From the NCBI GenBank assembly GCA_014649575.1, contig BMTH01000014.1, positions 107,796 through 171,795 on the forward strand: 64,000 nucleotides of DNA. Reading direction: 5' to 3'. Of the stretch, positions 25,282-33,267 are shown one piece after another. Each line of letters opens with the position of its first letter. The stretch's first letter is position 1. A program made the translations under genes and the position numbers. This stretch comes from Streptomyces griseoincarnatus (lineage in GTDB: Bacteria; Actinomycetota; Actinomycetes; Streptomycetales; Streptomycetaceae). The notes beneath the pieces are model-generated. The model ran no database searches and was not told the origin of the DNA. It saw only the letters and a list, made by a program, of their open reading frames with translations.

Positions 25282-26273
25282 GCCGGCGCTCCTTGTCCGC
25301 CGGGCCGTCGCCCCGCCCCCGGCCGCTCGGCCGGGCGGGCTCCGGCCAGCACCGCCGCGAAGGCGGCCATGAGGGTGGAGTGATAGTGGTGCAGGAAGTA
25401 GCGGTCGCCGTCCGAGCCGGGCCCGGCGGCGATGTCGTCCAGGTCGCGGTCGTCCAGGGGGACTTCGCCGGACGGTCCGCGGGCCTCGAGCAGCCGCCCC
25501 CAGTCGCTCCCGGGGATGTCCTCGCCGGTCGTGCGGGCCACGATCGCGGCCACCGCGAGGAGTTCGCCACCGAGGTCCCACAGCCCGGCCTCCAGGCAGG
25601 TGTCGAGCCAGGGGGGCAGCCAGTCGCCCAGGTAGGCGACGAGGTCCGGCGGCAGGGCGGAGGCGTCGCGGCCCCAGTCGCTGAGGTGGAACACGACGTG
25701 CGTGAGGGCGTATCCGGCGTCGCGGCCGAAGGTCCACGGCTCGGGAAGTCCGCCGAGCCAGGTCTGCGGCAGCTCCGGCGGCGCCTGCCCGAAACGGTGG
25801 ATGCCGCAGCGTTCCTCGGCGCGCAGCACGCCGAGCCGCCGCGTGGGGTCCTGTTCGGTGAGCCGCCAGCCGCGGGTGCGGGCCACGACGGCTGCCGCCT
25901 GCTCGAAGGCGGGGTGGCGCAGCCCGGCCGAGGCGAGGGCCGCGTACACCTCCAACGGGTAGGTGGCGAAGGGCTCCAGGCGCTGGAGCCGCAGGAACAG
26001 CTCACCCTCGCGCGTCTCCTGCCAGGCGAAGTCGAGCAGTCCGCGGGCGCGCGCGTGCAGCGGGTCGGCGGGCCCGGTGAGCCGGGTGACGGTGGCGCAG
26101 ACCTGGGCGAGCTCGCCGAGGGGTTTCCAGCTGCGGTCGACCTCGCCGTCGGCGGCCAGCGCGTCCTCGCCCAGGGCGAAGTCGGCGCGCCGGGAGTCCG
26201 CCCAGGCGAGGGCGTCCCCGGCGGCGGTGCGCAGAGTTCCGGCGGTGCGGTGGGCGTCGGCGGGCGCGGTCAC
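25278..26273 (-). CDS. DUF6895-like protein, paralogue A
   Basis: A 331-aa helical protein, paralogous to the downstream gene. Matching blocks are LGELAQVCATVTRL, LLDFAWQETREGELFL, YALTHVVFHLSDWGRDASAL, YLGDWLPPWLDTCLEAGLWD and YHSTLMAAFAAVLA. The middle block with THxVFHLxDWG and the C-terminal YHST motif are the strongest shared signatures. It has no signal peptide or membrane helix. The GTG start at 26273 overlaps the preceding gene's stop by 4 nt (GTGA), and its stop overlaps the next ATG by 4 nt. I recall the family as DUF6895; no function is known to me. Keeping both copies within one coupled operon suggests that both are needed. Confidence 0.75.
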   Translation of the reverse strand: MTAPADAHRTAGTLRTAAGDALAWADSRRADFALGEDALAADGEVDRSWKPLGELAQVCATVTRLTGPADPLHARARGLLDFAWQETREGELFLRLQRLEPFATYPLEVYAALASAGLRHPAFEQAAAVVARTRGWRLTEQDPTRRLGVLRAEERCGIHRFGQAPPELPQTWLGGLPEPWTFGRDAGYALTHVVFHLSDWGRDASALPPDLVAYLGDWLPPWLDTCLEAGLWDLGGELLAVAAIVARTTGEDIPGSDWGRLLEARGPSGEVPLDDRDLDDIAAGPGSDGDRYFLHHYHSTLMAAFAAVLAGARPAERPGAGRRPGGQGAPA

Positions 26274-26962
26274 ACGCGTGCTCCGGTCCGCATCCGGCGG
26301 GCCGCCTGCACCTGGAGGGCGACGAGCGGGTCCTGTCCGCCCATCAGTTCCACGAAGTCCAGGCCGGCTTCCAGGCCGACGCTGTCCGGCACGCCGGGCA
26401 GCAGCGTCAGCCAGCGTCCCGCGCCTGCGGCCTGCCGCCAGTCCCGGCGGCGCACCGCGCGGACGAAGCCACGGGCGACGTCCACGGGCCGGCCGGCCGC
26501 GAGGCGGCTCACCGCGCAGTCCTCCCCGGGCAGCGCGAGGGGCGCCAGGACGGCGAGCTGATGGGTGACGAACTGCCAGGTCGCGTCGTCCAGCCACGCG
26601 GTGTCCGGCTCGTCCGGGGGCTCCGCGGAGGAGGGGTCGGCGCGCCGCAGGGTGCGGGCCATCGCCCAGTGGCTCCAGCGCACGGTGGGCGCCGCGTCCG
26701 CGCGGGGCGGATACGCCTCGACCGCCTTGCGGAAGACGGCCAGCTCCGCCGGGTCGGGCGGAGTGCGCGACAGGAGGCCCGGCAGCAGCGCGTCCGCTCC
26801 CAGGACGCGTACGGCGGCCAGTGCCAGGTCCCCCGCTTCCCCGTCGGTCCCCGCCGGGGGGACCACGTGAGCGTGGTCCCCGCCCCGAAGGGCGGAGACC
26901 ACACCGGAAGCGAGGTCCTGCACCGCGGCCTGCAAGCGGGTCGAAGTGCCTGACTGCTCCAT
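26270..26962 (-). CDS. Hypothetical protein (230 aa) in DUF6895 operon
   Basis: I do not recognise this protein. It is soluble and alpha-helical in appearance, with an N-terminal amphipathic segment (TRLQAAVQDLASGVVSALRG), a central WSHWAMARTLRR helix and a C-terminal GLDFVELMGGQDPLVALQVQ. No metal, nucleotide or cofactor motif is visible. ATG 26962 has GGGAGTAGTCGA upstream and is 22 nt after the microprotein stop; its own stop overlaps the next gene. Position between the microprotein and the DUF6895 pair implies a shared pathway. Confidence 0.65.
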   Translation of the reverse strand: MEQSGTSTRLQAAVQDLASGVVSALRGGDHAHVVPPAGTDGEAGDLALAAVRVLGADALLPGLLSRTPPDPAELAVFRKAVEAYPPRADAAPTVRWSHWAMARTLRRADPSSAEPPDEPDTAWLDDATWQFVTHQLAVLAPLALPGEDCAVSRLAAGRPVDVARGFVRAVRRRDWRQAAGAGRWLTLLPGVPDSVGLEAGLDFVELMGGQDPLVALQVQAARRMRTGARV

Positions 26963-26984
26963 TCGACTACTCCCGTCGATCCGT

Positions 26985-27173
26985 TCAGCCCTTCTTCGGG
27001 CGCGGGGTCGGGGGCGACAGCAGCAGCTTGGTCGCGCCGGAGAGGAGCGCCAGGGCGGCGCACTGCCGGCTGTCGCGGTAGACGCCGTCGGCCTCGACCG
27101 GGTCGAGCGCCGCCTCGATGTCGGCGGCCTGGATGCCGGTGACTTCCTTGATGACCTTCTCGTCGGTACGCAT
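26985..27173 (-). CDS. 62-aa microprotein, first gene of DUF6895 operon
   Basis: A short protein starting MRTDEKVIKEVTGI with an acidic middle (AADIEAALDPVEADGVY), one cysteine, then a hydrophobic stretch CAALALLSGATKLLL and a basic proline tail SPPTPRPKKG. GGGAG lies 8 nt before ATG 27173, and an AT-rich promoter-like region precedes it. It may be a RiPP-type precursor (acidic leader, modified tail), a small carrier, or a membrane-touching subunit. It lacks the Ser/Thr/Cys-rich core of lanthipeptides and any DSL carrier motif. I do not recognise a family. Third positions are GC-rich, and the tight operon supports translation. Confidence 0.65.
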   Translation of the reverse strand: MRTDEKVIKEVTGIQAADIEAALDPVEADGVYRDSRQCAALALLSGATKLLLSPPTPRPKKG

Positions 27174-27315
27174 AACACCATCTCCCTGAGGCGTAGCGAG
27201 GTACCTTCCACGTTCAGAATCACCCGAATCGGACAAATCACGCCACTTTTCTCTTACTTACTTTCGTCACTTCTTCAACATGCGGCGGGGTCACGGGTGC
27301 AGGGCGCGGGGACCG
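27174..27315 (-). promoter_or_regulatory. AT-rich promoter region of the microprotein-DUF6895 operon
   Basis: 142 nt separate the P450 stop from the microprotein ATG. The stretch from 27215 to 27285 is strikingly AT-rich for this genome (TTTTCTCTTACTTACTTTCG on the plus strand) and includes a 9-bp palindrome CCGAATCGG. This suggests a dedicated promoter for the downstream five genes. I cannot fix the -35 and -10 boxes. Confidence 0.5.
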
Positions 27316-28563
27316 CTAGACGGCGGCCCGCCCTACGCCCGCAAGGACGACACCGCTGTGCGGGAGGGTGGGAACGCGGTGCAGGGGGATGGCCAGATTC
27401 TGGTCCGGAACCGTGTACTCCATACGGGCTAGTTGCGCGGCGAGAGTCTCCAACACGCCGACGGTGAGGCCCTCTCCCGGGCAGCGGTGACCCGACGCCG
27501 GGTCGCCGCCGCCCTGCGGGATCAGCTCGTCGCGCCCGACGGCCCGCTCGAGGAAGCGGCGCGGCCGGAAGGCGTACGGGTCGCCCCACAGCGTCTCGTC
27601 GTGGTTCTGGCCGTAGACGTCGAGCACCACCAGGCCCCCTTCGGGGACCCACGCGCCCCGCCAGAACAGGTCGCGGGCCGCGAGGCCGCCGAGGAAGGGC
27701 ACGAACGGGTAGAAGCGGCGCACCTCGTGCGCGAACGCGGTCTGGAACGCCACGTCCCCCTTCGCGAGCGGCGCCCGGTTCTCCGGCCAGCGGTGCAGGG
27801 CGTGCGCGGCGAAGGCGACGAACCAGGCGAGGGCGGTGGTGGGGCGCAGCACGTTGAGCAGTTCCACGGCGGCGGTCTTCTCGCTCAGCGGCTCGCCGCT
27901 CAGGTCGTGATGCCCGCACACCCGCTCCAGCACCGAGCCGGCGGGCGCGGTGACCGCCCCGGTGCGGACGTCGCGGACCAGGCGGGCCAGCCGCTCCTCC
28001 TGGCGGCCGCGCGCGCGGCGGGCCCGCAGATGGCGCGGACCCGCGGTGGCGAAGCCGTCCACCATCGCGGTCATGTCCCGCGCGGCCGCCCCCGCCTCGG
28101 CGTCGTCCAGCGGCACGCCCGCCCAGCGGTGGACGCCCCGCGTGAGCACGGTGGCCGCCTCCTCGAACAGCACGACCGACGCGCGGCGGCCCCATTCCGG
28201 CACGGCCTCGTCCCAGGCGTCGGAGACGTGCTCGGCGAGTCCCGCCACGGCAGTGGGTTCCAGCAGCGGCAGGAACAGGTCCTTGCGGGCGCGATGGGCG
28301 GCGCCGTCCAGGGTGTGCACGGCCTCGTGCCCGAAGAGGGTGCCGAGGACCGGCTCGGGGATCGCGCGGTGCCGGTGCACGTTCCGTTCGTCGTAGAAGA
28401 AGCGGACCGCCTCCGGTCCGCGCAGGGCGAGTGCGGGGCGGCCCATGATCCGGGTGCGGACCACGGAACCGGACGCGTCGCGCATCCGGTTGGGGAGCCA
28501 TGCGTAACCCTCGGCGAGGAGCGGCAGGGTGCGGTCGATCAGGGGGCGGCTGAGTACGTCCAT
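27316..28563 (-). CDS. CYP152-family P450 (fatty-acid peroxygenase/decarboxylase type)
   Basis: A 415-aa cytochrome P450. The heme loop is GHRCPGEG with Cys361. The I-helix has LLNVLRPTTALAWF, where Arg240-Pro241 replaces the usual acid-alcohol pair; this Arg-Pro is the CYP152 hallmark that anchors the fatty-acid carboxylate and allows use of hydrogen peroxide. The N-terminal block TLFGHEAVHTLDGAAHRARK aligns with that of P450 BSbeta and OleT. Phe77, His83 and Arg240 correspond to the Phe79-His85-Arg245 triad of OleT, which favours decarboxylation to terminal alkenes; BSbeta has Gln at the His position. No redox partner is nearby, as expected for a peroxygenase. ATG 28563 matches the family N-terminus but has no clear ribosome site. 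The same-strand DUF6895 operon starts 142 nt downstream. Confidence 0.92.
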   Translation of the reverse strand: MDVLSRPLIDRTLPLLAEGYAWLPNRMRDASGSVVRTRIMGRPALALRGPEAVRFFYDERNVHRHRAIPEPVLGTLFGHEAVHTLDGAAHRARKDLFLPLLEPTAVAGLAEHVSDAWDEAVPEWGRRASVVLFEEAATVLTRGVHRWAGVPLDDAEAGAAARDMTAMVDGFATAGPRHLRARRARGRQEERLARLVRDVRTGAVTAPAGSVLERVCGHHDLSGEPLSEKTAAVELLNVLRPTTALAWFVAFAAHALHRWPENRAPLAKGDVAFQTAFAHEVRRFYPFVPFLGGLAARDLFWRGAWVPEGGLVVLDVYGQNHDETLWGDPYAFRPRRFLERAVGRDELIPQGGGDPASGHRCPGEGLTVGVLETLAAQLARMEYTVPDQNLAIPLHRVPTLPHSGVVLAGVGRAAV

Positions 28564-28735
28564 GGCGGGCGGGTGCCCGCAGGCCCTCCCAGGACACTCC
28601 GCGGACGTCGCACCCGCCCGGGCGTGGCGCAGACCACTCCCCTGTCGAGACCCGGGTCACGTCGGGGAGGGCGGAGCGAGGACTACGGTGCCGGCATCCT
28701 CACCCCCCTTTCCTCCCGGTACGGACGGACCCGCA

Positions 28736-29230
28736 GTGCCAGCCCATCTCTCCCCCGTGATCGCGGCCACCGCGCAGTGGCTGACCCGTTCCTTCCCCGC
28801 GCCCGGCGGGGCCCTGTCCACCGCCCTGTGCGAGATCCAGGCCCGGCAGGCGGTGACGGTGGCGGCCCGGCTCCGCCATCCGACGCCGGTCGACGCGGAA
28901 CTGGTCGGCCTGGCCGGCCCCGGCGGCGCGACCCGCCTCGACGGCGTCACCGGAGCGGAGGGTCTCGGCTCGGAGCCGTGGCGCTCGTGGGTCGACGAGG
29001 TCGTGGCGAGCTGGGCGGCGTGCCTGCTGTCCGACGCGGGCCTGGCCGCCCGGGCCGTGGCGGCCCTTCCCCCGGGTTCCGGCGCGTACCACCGCCTCCT
29101 CTTCCCGGACCCGACGGACAGGAGGGCGGCGGCCTTGCTCCGCCACCCGGACCTCGTGTCCCCGGTGGCCCGCCTCCACGAGCAGTCGCTGCTGGCGCGC
29201 CTGGGGCACGGATCCACGCCGGCGGCATGA
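28736..29230 (+). CDS. Hypothetical protein (164 aa) divergent from the P450
   Basis: Not recognised. A helical, Ala-rich soluble protein with segments WLTRSFPAPGGALSTALCEI, WVDEVVASWAACLLSD and HLHEQSLLARLG-like C-terminus (LVSPVARLHEQSLLARL). GTG 28736 is preferred, with GGACGGAC upstream; an earlier in-frame start would run through GC-poor third positions. Codon usage from 28736 on is typical of a real gene. It is divergent from the CYP152 gene with 172 nt between, so it may share regulatory sequence. Confidence 0.55.
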   Translation: MPAHLSPVIAATAQWLTRSFPAPGGALSTALCEIQARQAVTVAARLRHPTPVDAELVGLAGPGGATRLDGVTGAEGLGSEPWRSWVDEVVASWAACLLSDAGLAARAVAALPPGSGAYHRLLFPDPTDRRAAALLRHPDLVSPVARLHEQSLLARLGHGSTPAA

Positions 29231-29353
29231 CCGCCCGAGCCGCCGCGCGGCAGCCATGGACACCCTGGGCACACCGGACCGTCACTGTCCGTGATTCACT
29301 CGACTGCACCAGGCGACCGTGCCGACGCACTCCGTGCGGGTGAGGGTGTGGGC

Positions 29354-30319
29354 ATGAGTAGCCCCATATCCCGGAAGTGGGAGCACGCTGTCGTGACCGG
29401 CGGCGCCGGGTTCGTCGGCTCCCATCTGTGCAAGGCCCTGCTCGACGCGGGCGCGGCCGTGACCTGTGTGGACGATCTCAGCACCGGACGGCCCGAGAAC
29501 ATCGCCCCGCTGCTCGACCGGCCGGGGTTCACCCTCGTGCAGGCCAACGTGGCGCAGGAGCTGCCGGTGCGCCGGCGGCCCGACCTGGTGCTGCACTTCG
29601 CCTCACCCGCCTCACCCGCGGACTATCTGCGGCTGCCGCTGCACACCATGGAGACGGGCAGCGCCGGCACCGGCAACGCCCTGACCCTCGCCCATGAGTC
29701 CGAGGCGCGGTTCGTGCTGGCGTCGACGTCGGAGGTGTACGGCGACCCGCAGCAGAACCCGCAGGACGAGCGGTACTGGGGCAACGTGAACCCGGTCGGC
29801 CCGCGCAGCGTGTACGACGAGGCGAAGCGCTTCGGCGAGGCCCTGACCACCGCGCACGCGGAGACGTACGGCACGGACACCTGCATCGTGCGGCTGTTCA
29901 ACACGTACGGTCCCGGCATGCGCGGCCACGACGGGCGGGCGGTGCCCACCTTCGTGCGGCAGGCGCTGGCCGGTGAGCCGCTCACCGTGACCGGCGACGG
30001 CCGGCAGACGCGTTCGCTGTGCTACGTCGACGACACCGTCGCCGGCATCCTCGCGGCGGCCGCCCACGGTCTGCGCGGCCCCGTCAACATCGGCAACCCC
30101 TCCGAGATCAGCATGCTCGCGCTGGCCCGCCTGGTGGTGGCGCTCGCCGGCTCCTCCTCCGAGGTGCGCTACATCGAGCGCCCGGTGGACGACCCGGCCG
30201 TGCGCTGCCCCGACATCACGCTGGCCCGCGACAAGCTCGGCTGGGAACCGCGGGTGGGCGCCGAAGAGGGCCTGCGCCGCACGATCGACTGGTTCCGCGC
30301 CGAAGCGGCCCGCGGCTGA
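29354..30319 (+). CDS. NAD-dependent nucleotide-sugar epimerase/decarboxylase (UXS-like)
   Basis: A 321-aa extended short-chain dehydrogenase. NAD loop VTGGAGFVGSH at residues 15-25, catalytic YxxxK as YDEAKR (about 157-162) and serine-threonine STSEVYGDP. The blocks LHFASPASPADYLRLPLHTM and VRLFNTYGPGMRGHDGRAVP are those of UDP-glucuronate decarboxylases and related dTDP/UDP-hexose dehydratases. It makes or reshapes a nucleotide-activated sugar. It is the first gene of the heptose/carbamoyl cluster and could alternatively act on an activated heptose. The start at 29354 follows a GGGTGTGGG element. Confidence 0.85.
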   Translation: MSSPISRKWEHAVVTGGAGFVGSHLCKALLDAGAAVTCVDDLSTGRPENIAPLLDRPGFTLVQANVAQELPVRRRPDLVLHFASPASPADYLRLPLHTMETGSAGTGNALTLAHESEARFVLASTSEVYGDPQQNPQDERYWGNVNPVGPRSVYDEAKRFGEALTTAHAETYGTDTCIVRLFNTYGPGMRGHDGRAVPTFVRQALAGEPLTVTGDGRQTRSLCYVDDTVAGILAAAAHGLRGPVNIGNPSEISMLALARLVVALAGSSSEVRYIERPVDDPAVRCPDITLARDKLGWEPRVGAEEGLRRTIDWFRAEAARG

Positions 30320-30392
30320 ACGGCCCGCCCCGCCGGCTCCAGGACCAGGCGGCCGCCCCGGCCGCCGCCCCCACGCGAAAGGTCCGTCCGCC

Positions 30393-32063
30393 ATGCGCAT
30401 CCTCGGCATCAACGCCCTGTTCCACGACCCCGCGGCCGCCCTGGTGATCGACGGCCGTACCGTCGCCGCCGCGGAGGAGGAACGGTTCTCCCGGCGCAAG
30501 CACGGCAAGCGACCGCTGCCCTTCTCCGCCTGGGAGCTGCCCGAACAGGCCGCCGCCTGGTGTCTGAAGCGGGCCGGGCTGCGCCCCCAGGACCTCGACG
30601 CGGTCGCCTACTCGTTCGACCCCGCGCTGGCCCGCCCCGCCGACGCGATGGGCCTTGACGACCCCTGGGACCATCTGCGGCTCACCTACGCGCGGGAGGC
30701 CCCGAACTTCCTGCGGACCGCACTGCCAGGACTCGATCCGGAGACCGTGCGCTTCGTCCCGCACCACATGGCGCACGCCGCGTCCGGCGCGTACGCGGCG
30801 CCCGACGCCGACAGCTGCTCGGTGCTGGTGCTGGACGGCCGCGGCGAACGCGCCTCCCATCTGGCCGCGCGCCGCGTCGGCGGCCGGCTCCAACCCCTGC
30901 GCGCCCAGGACCTCCCGCACTCGCTGGGCCTGGTCTACGAGGAGCTGACCGAGCACCTCGGCTTCCTGCGCTCCTCCGACGAGTTCAAGGTGATGGCCCT
31001 CGCCTCCCACGGCACTCCGCGCATGCTGCCGGAACTGCGCCGCCACGTGTATCCGACGGGCGACGGCGGTTTCCACGCGGCCGGGGTGCCCTGGGCGGAG
31101 CTGTGCGCGCCGCGCGGCCCGGACGAGCCGTGGACGCAGGACCACGCCGACGTCGCCGCGAGCGCGCAGGCCGTGCTGGAGGAGACGCTGCTCGACCTGG
31201 TGCGCTGGCTGCACGGCCGTACCCATGACGCGGTGCTCACCCTCGCCGGGGGCGTGGCGCTGAACTGCGTGGCCAACTCCCGTATCGCACGCGAGGGTCC
31301 GTTCTCCCGGGTGTGGGTGCAGCCCGCGGCGGGTGACGCGGGGACCGCGCTCGGCGGCGCGCTGCTGCTGTCCGCCGGGGCCGGGGACGCGCCCGAGCCG
31401 ATGAGCGGCGCCGACCTGGGCCGGGACTGGTCCGACGCGGAACTGGGCGCGTGGCTGAAGACGGCCGCCGTGCCCTGCGAGAAGCCGGAGGACATCGCCG
31501 TCACCGTGGCCAGGGCGCTCGCCGACAACGGCATCGTGGCCTGGTTCCAGGGGCGCAGCGAGTACGGGCCCCGGGCACTCGGCCACCGGTCGCTGCTCGC
31601 CCACCCCGGGCACGCGGGGAACCTGGAGCGGCTCAACGACGTGAAGGGCCGCGAGCAGTTCCGTCCGGTCGCGCCCATGGTGCTGGCCGAGCGGGCGGCG
31701 GAGATCTTCGACGGGCCGCTGCCCAGCCCGTACATGTTGTTCGTGCACGACGTGGCGCCCGCCTGGCGGGACCGCGTGCCCGCCGTGGTGCATGTCGACG
31801 GCACCGCCCGCATCCAGACGGTCGACCCGGCGCGCGAGCCGCTGCTGGCGCGGATGCTCGTCGAGTTCGAGCGGCTGACCGGGCTGCCCGTCGTCGTCAA
31901 CACCAGCCTCAACACGGCCGGCCGCCCCATGGTGGACGATCCGCGCGACGCCCTGGAGTGCTTCGGCTCCTCCCCGGTGGACCTGCTGGCCGTCGGCCCG
32001 TACGCCGTGCGGCGCGGGGCGCTGTTCCGCACCGGGGACGGCGGAGAGGAGGTGGCGCGATGA
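30393..32063 (+). CDS. NodU/CmcH-family O-carbamoyltransferase
   Basis: A 556-aa enzyme transferring carbamoyl from carbamoyl phosphate, via carbamoyl-AMP, to a sugar hydroxyl. The N-terminal Kae1-like domain begins MRILGINALFHDPAAALVID and carries the metal histidines HHMAHA at 124-129 and TLAGGVALNCVAN. The C-terminal YrdC-like domain has QGRSEYGPRALGHRSLLA and VVVNTSLNTAGRPMVDDP. Its place among two glycosyltransferases and heptose genes suggests that the glycan carries a carbamoyl group. The stop overlaps the next start by 4 nt. Confidence 0.93.
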   Translation: MRILGINALFHDPAAALVIDGRTVAAAEEERFSRRKHGKRPLPFSAWELPEQAAAWCLKRAGLRPQDLDAVAYSFDPALARPADAMGLDDPWDHLRLTYAREAPNFLRTALPGLDPETVRFVPHHMAHAASGAYAAPDADSCSVLVLDGRGERASHLAARRVGGRLQPLRAQDLPHSLGLVYEELTEHLGFLRSSDEFKVMALASHGTPRMLPELRRHVYPTGDGGFHAAGVPWAELCAPRGPDEPWTQDHADVAASAQAVLEETLLDLVRWLHGRTHDAVLTLAGGVALNCVANSRIAREGPFSRVWVQPAAGDAGTALGGALLLSAGAGDAPEPMSGADLGRDWSDAELGAWLKTAAVPCEKPEDIAVTVARALADNGIVAWFQGRSEYGPRALGHRSLLAHPGHAGNLERLNDVKGREQFRPVAPMVLAERAAEIFDGPLPSPYMLFVHDVAPAWRDRVPAVVHVDGTARIQTVDPAREPLLARMLVEFERLTGLPVVVNTSLNTAGRPMVDDPRDALECFGSSPVDLLAVGPYAVRRGALFRTGDGGEEVAR

Positions 32064-33121
32064 CCGGGCCCGCCGCTCCCGCCGGGGAGTACGCGGTGGT
32101 GGTGCCGACCCTGGGCCGCCCGTCTCTCGCGGCGTGCCTGCGGGCGCTGGCCGAGTCGGAGGGGCCGCGTCCGGCGCGGGTCGTGCTGGTGGACGACCGC
32201 CGGGACCCGGCCGTGCCGCTCACCGCGTCCGTGCCGCCCGCCCTGCGGTCCCGGACCGTCGTGGCGCGCGGCGGGGCGCGCGGTCCGGCCGCCGCCCGCA
32301 ACGCCGGATGGCGGGCCGCCGGGGACGCTCCGTGGATCGTGTTCCTCGACGACGACGTGGTGCCGGGCCCCACCTGGGCCGACGACCTCGCGCTCGACCT
32401 CGCCGGGGCGAGCGTGGCGACCGCCGGCATCACCGCGCGCGTCGAGGTTCCGCTGCCCGTGGACCGGGCGCCCACCGACTGGGAACGCAACGTCGCGGGG
32501 CTGGCCGAGGCGCGCTGGATCACCGCCGACATGGCGTACCGGCGCAAGGCGCTGGAGGCCGTCGGCGGCTTCGACGAACGGTTCCGCCGCGCCTTCCGGG
32601 AGGACGCGGACCTGGCGCTGCGGGTGCTCGACGCCGGCTGGACGCTGGCGGAGGGACGCCGTACGACCACGCACCCGGTGCGGCCCGCGGACCGGTGGGT
32701 CTCCGTGCGGCTCCAGGCGGGCAACGCGGACGACGTGCTGATGACCCGGCTGCACGGCCGGGACTGGTGGCGGCGGGCCGGCGCGCCCCGGGGCCGTCTC
32801 CCGCTGCACCTGGCGGTCACCTCGGCCGGGCTCGCGGCGGCGGTGACCGCGCTGACCGGACGCCCGCGCGCGGCGACGGCGTACGCCGCCGGGTGGCTCG
32901 CCGGGACCGCCGAGTTCGCCCTGGCCCGGATCCTCCCCGGTCCGCGCACCCGGGACGAGATCGTCACCATGGTCCTCACCAGCGCGCTCGTCCCGCCGGC
33001 CGCGGCCTGGCACTGGCTGTACGGACAGGCGCGGCACCGCACGACTCCAGCCCACCGGCACCGGGCCGTGTCCCCGTCGCCGTCCACGGCGGCGCCCGCC
33101 GGCGAACGGATGCCGACATGA
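32060..33121 (+). CDS. Family 2 glycosyltransferase, membrane-associated
   Basis: A 353-aa GT-A enzyme. The N-terminal nucleotide-binding strand is YAVVVPTLGRPSLAACLRAL, the metal motif is FLDDDVVPG, and the acceptor-site acid pair is in FREDADLALRVLDAG. About 100 C-terminal residues contain hydrophobic helices (LAVTSAGLAAAVTALTG, AATAYAAGWLAGTAEFALA), so it sits at the membrane. GGAGAGGAGGTGGCGCG precedes ATG 32060, which overlaps the carbamoyltransferase stop. Donor and acceptor are unknown. Confidence 0.88.
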   Translation: MTGPAAPAGEYAVVVPTLGRPSLAACLRALAESEGPRPARVVLVDDRRDPAVPLTASVPPALRSRTVVARGGARGPAAARNAGWRAAGDAPWIVFLDDDVVPGPTWADDLALDLAGASVATAGITARVEVPLPVDRAPTDWERNVAGLAEARWITADMAYRRKALEAVGGFDERFRRAFREDADLALRVLDAGWTLAEGRRTTTHPVRPADRWVSVRLQAGNADDVLMTRLHGRDWWRRAGAPRGRLPLHLAVTSAGLAAAVTALTGRPRAATAYAAGWLAGTAEFALARILPGPRTRDEIVTMVLTSALVPPAAAWHWLYGQARHRTTPAHRHRAVSPSPSTAAPAGERMPT

Positions 33122-33267
33122 CCGGCCGGCCCTGCCCTCCCCCGGCCCTCGACGGGCCCCGGCGGGCGCCCCGCTCACGCTCCCGGCCGCAGCCGCGGCC
33201 GGAACCCGATCCGCGGACGGCGGTGTCCGCACCCCGGCCGCGACCGATCACGGAGGTGAGCCCATGA
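33118..33267 (+). CDS. 49-aa Pro/Arg-rich bridging ORF (possible)
   Basis: Starts MTGRPCPPPALDGPRR and ends RPITEVSP. Its ATG overlaps the GT2 stop by 4 nt (ATGA) and its TGA overlaps the GT4 start by 4 nt (ATGA), so it exactly bridges two genes. The composition is nearly all Pro, Arg, Ser and Ala, which GC-rich chance sequence also gives. It may only serve to carry ribosomes from one gene to the next, or be an artefact. Confidence 0.3.
   Translation: MTGRPCPPPALDGPRRAPRSRSRPQPRPEPDPRTAVSAPRPRPITEVSP

Noticed and set aside
26985..27236. Longer version of the microprotein starting at 27236
   Set aside because: The added residues start inside the AT-rich promoter-like region without a ribosome site; ATG 27173 has GGGAG at good spacing.
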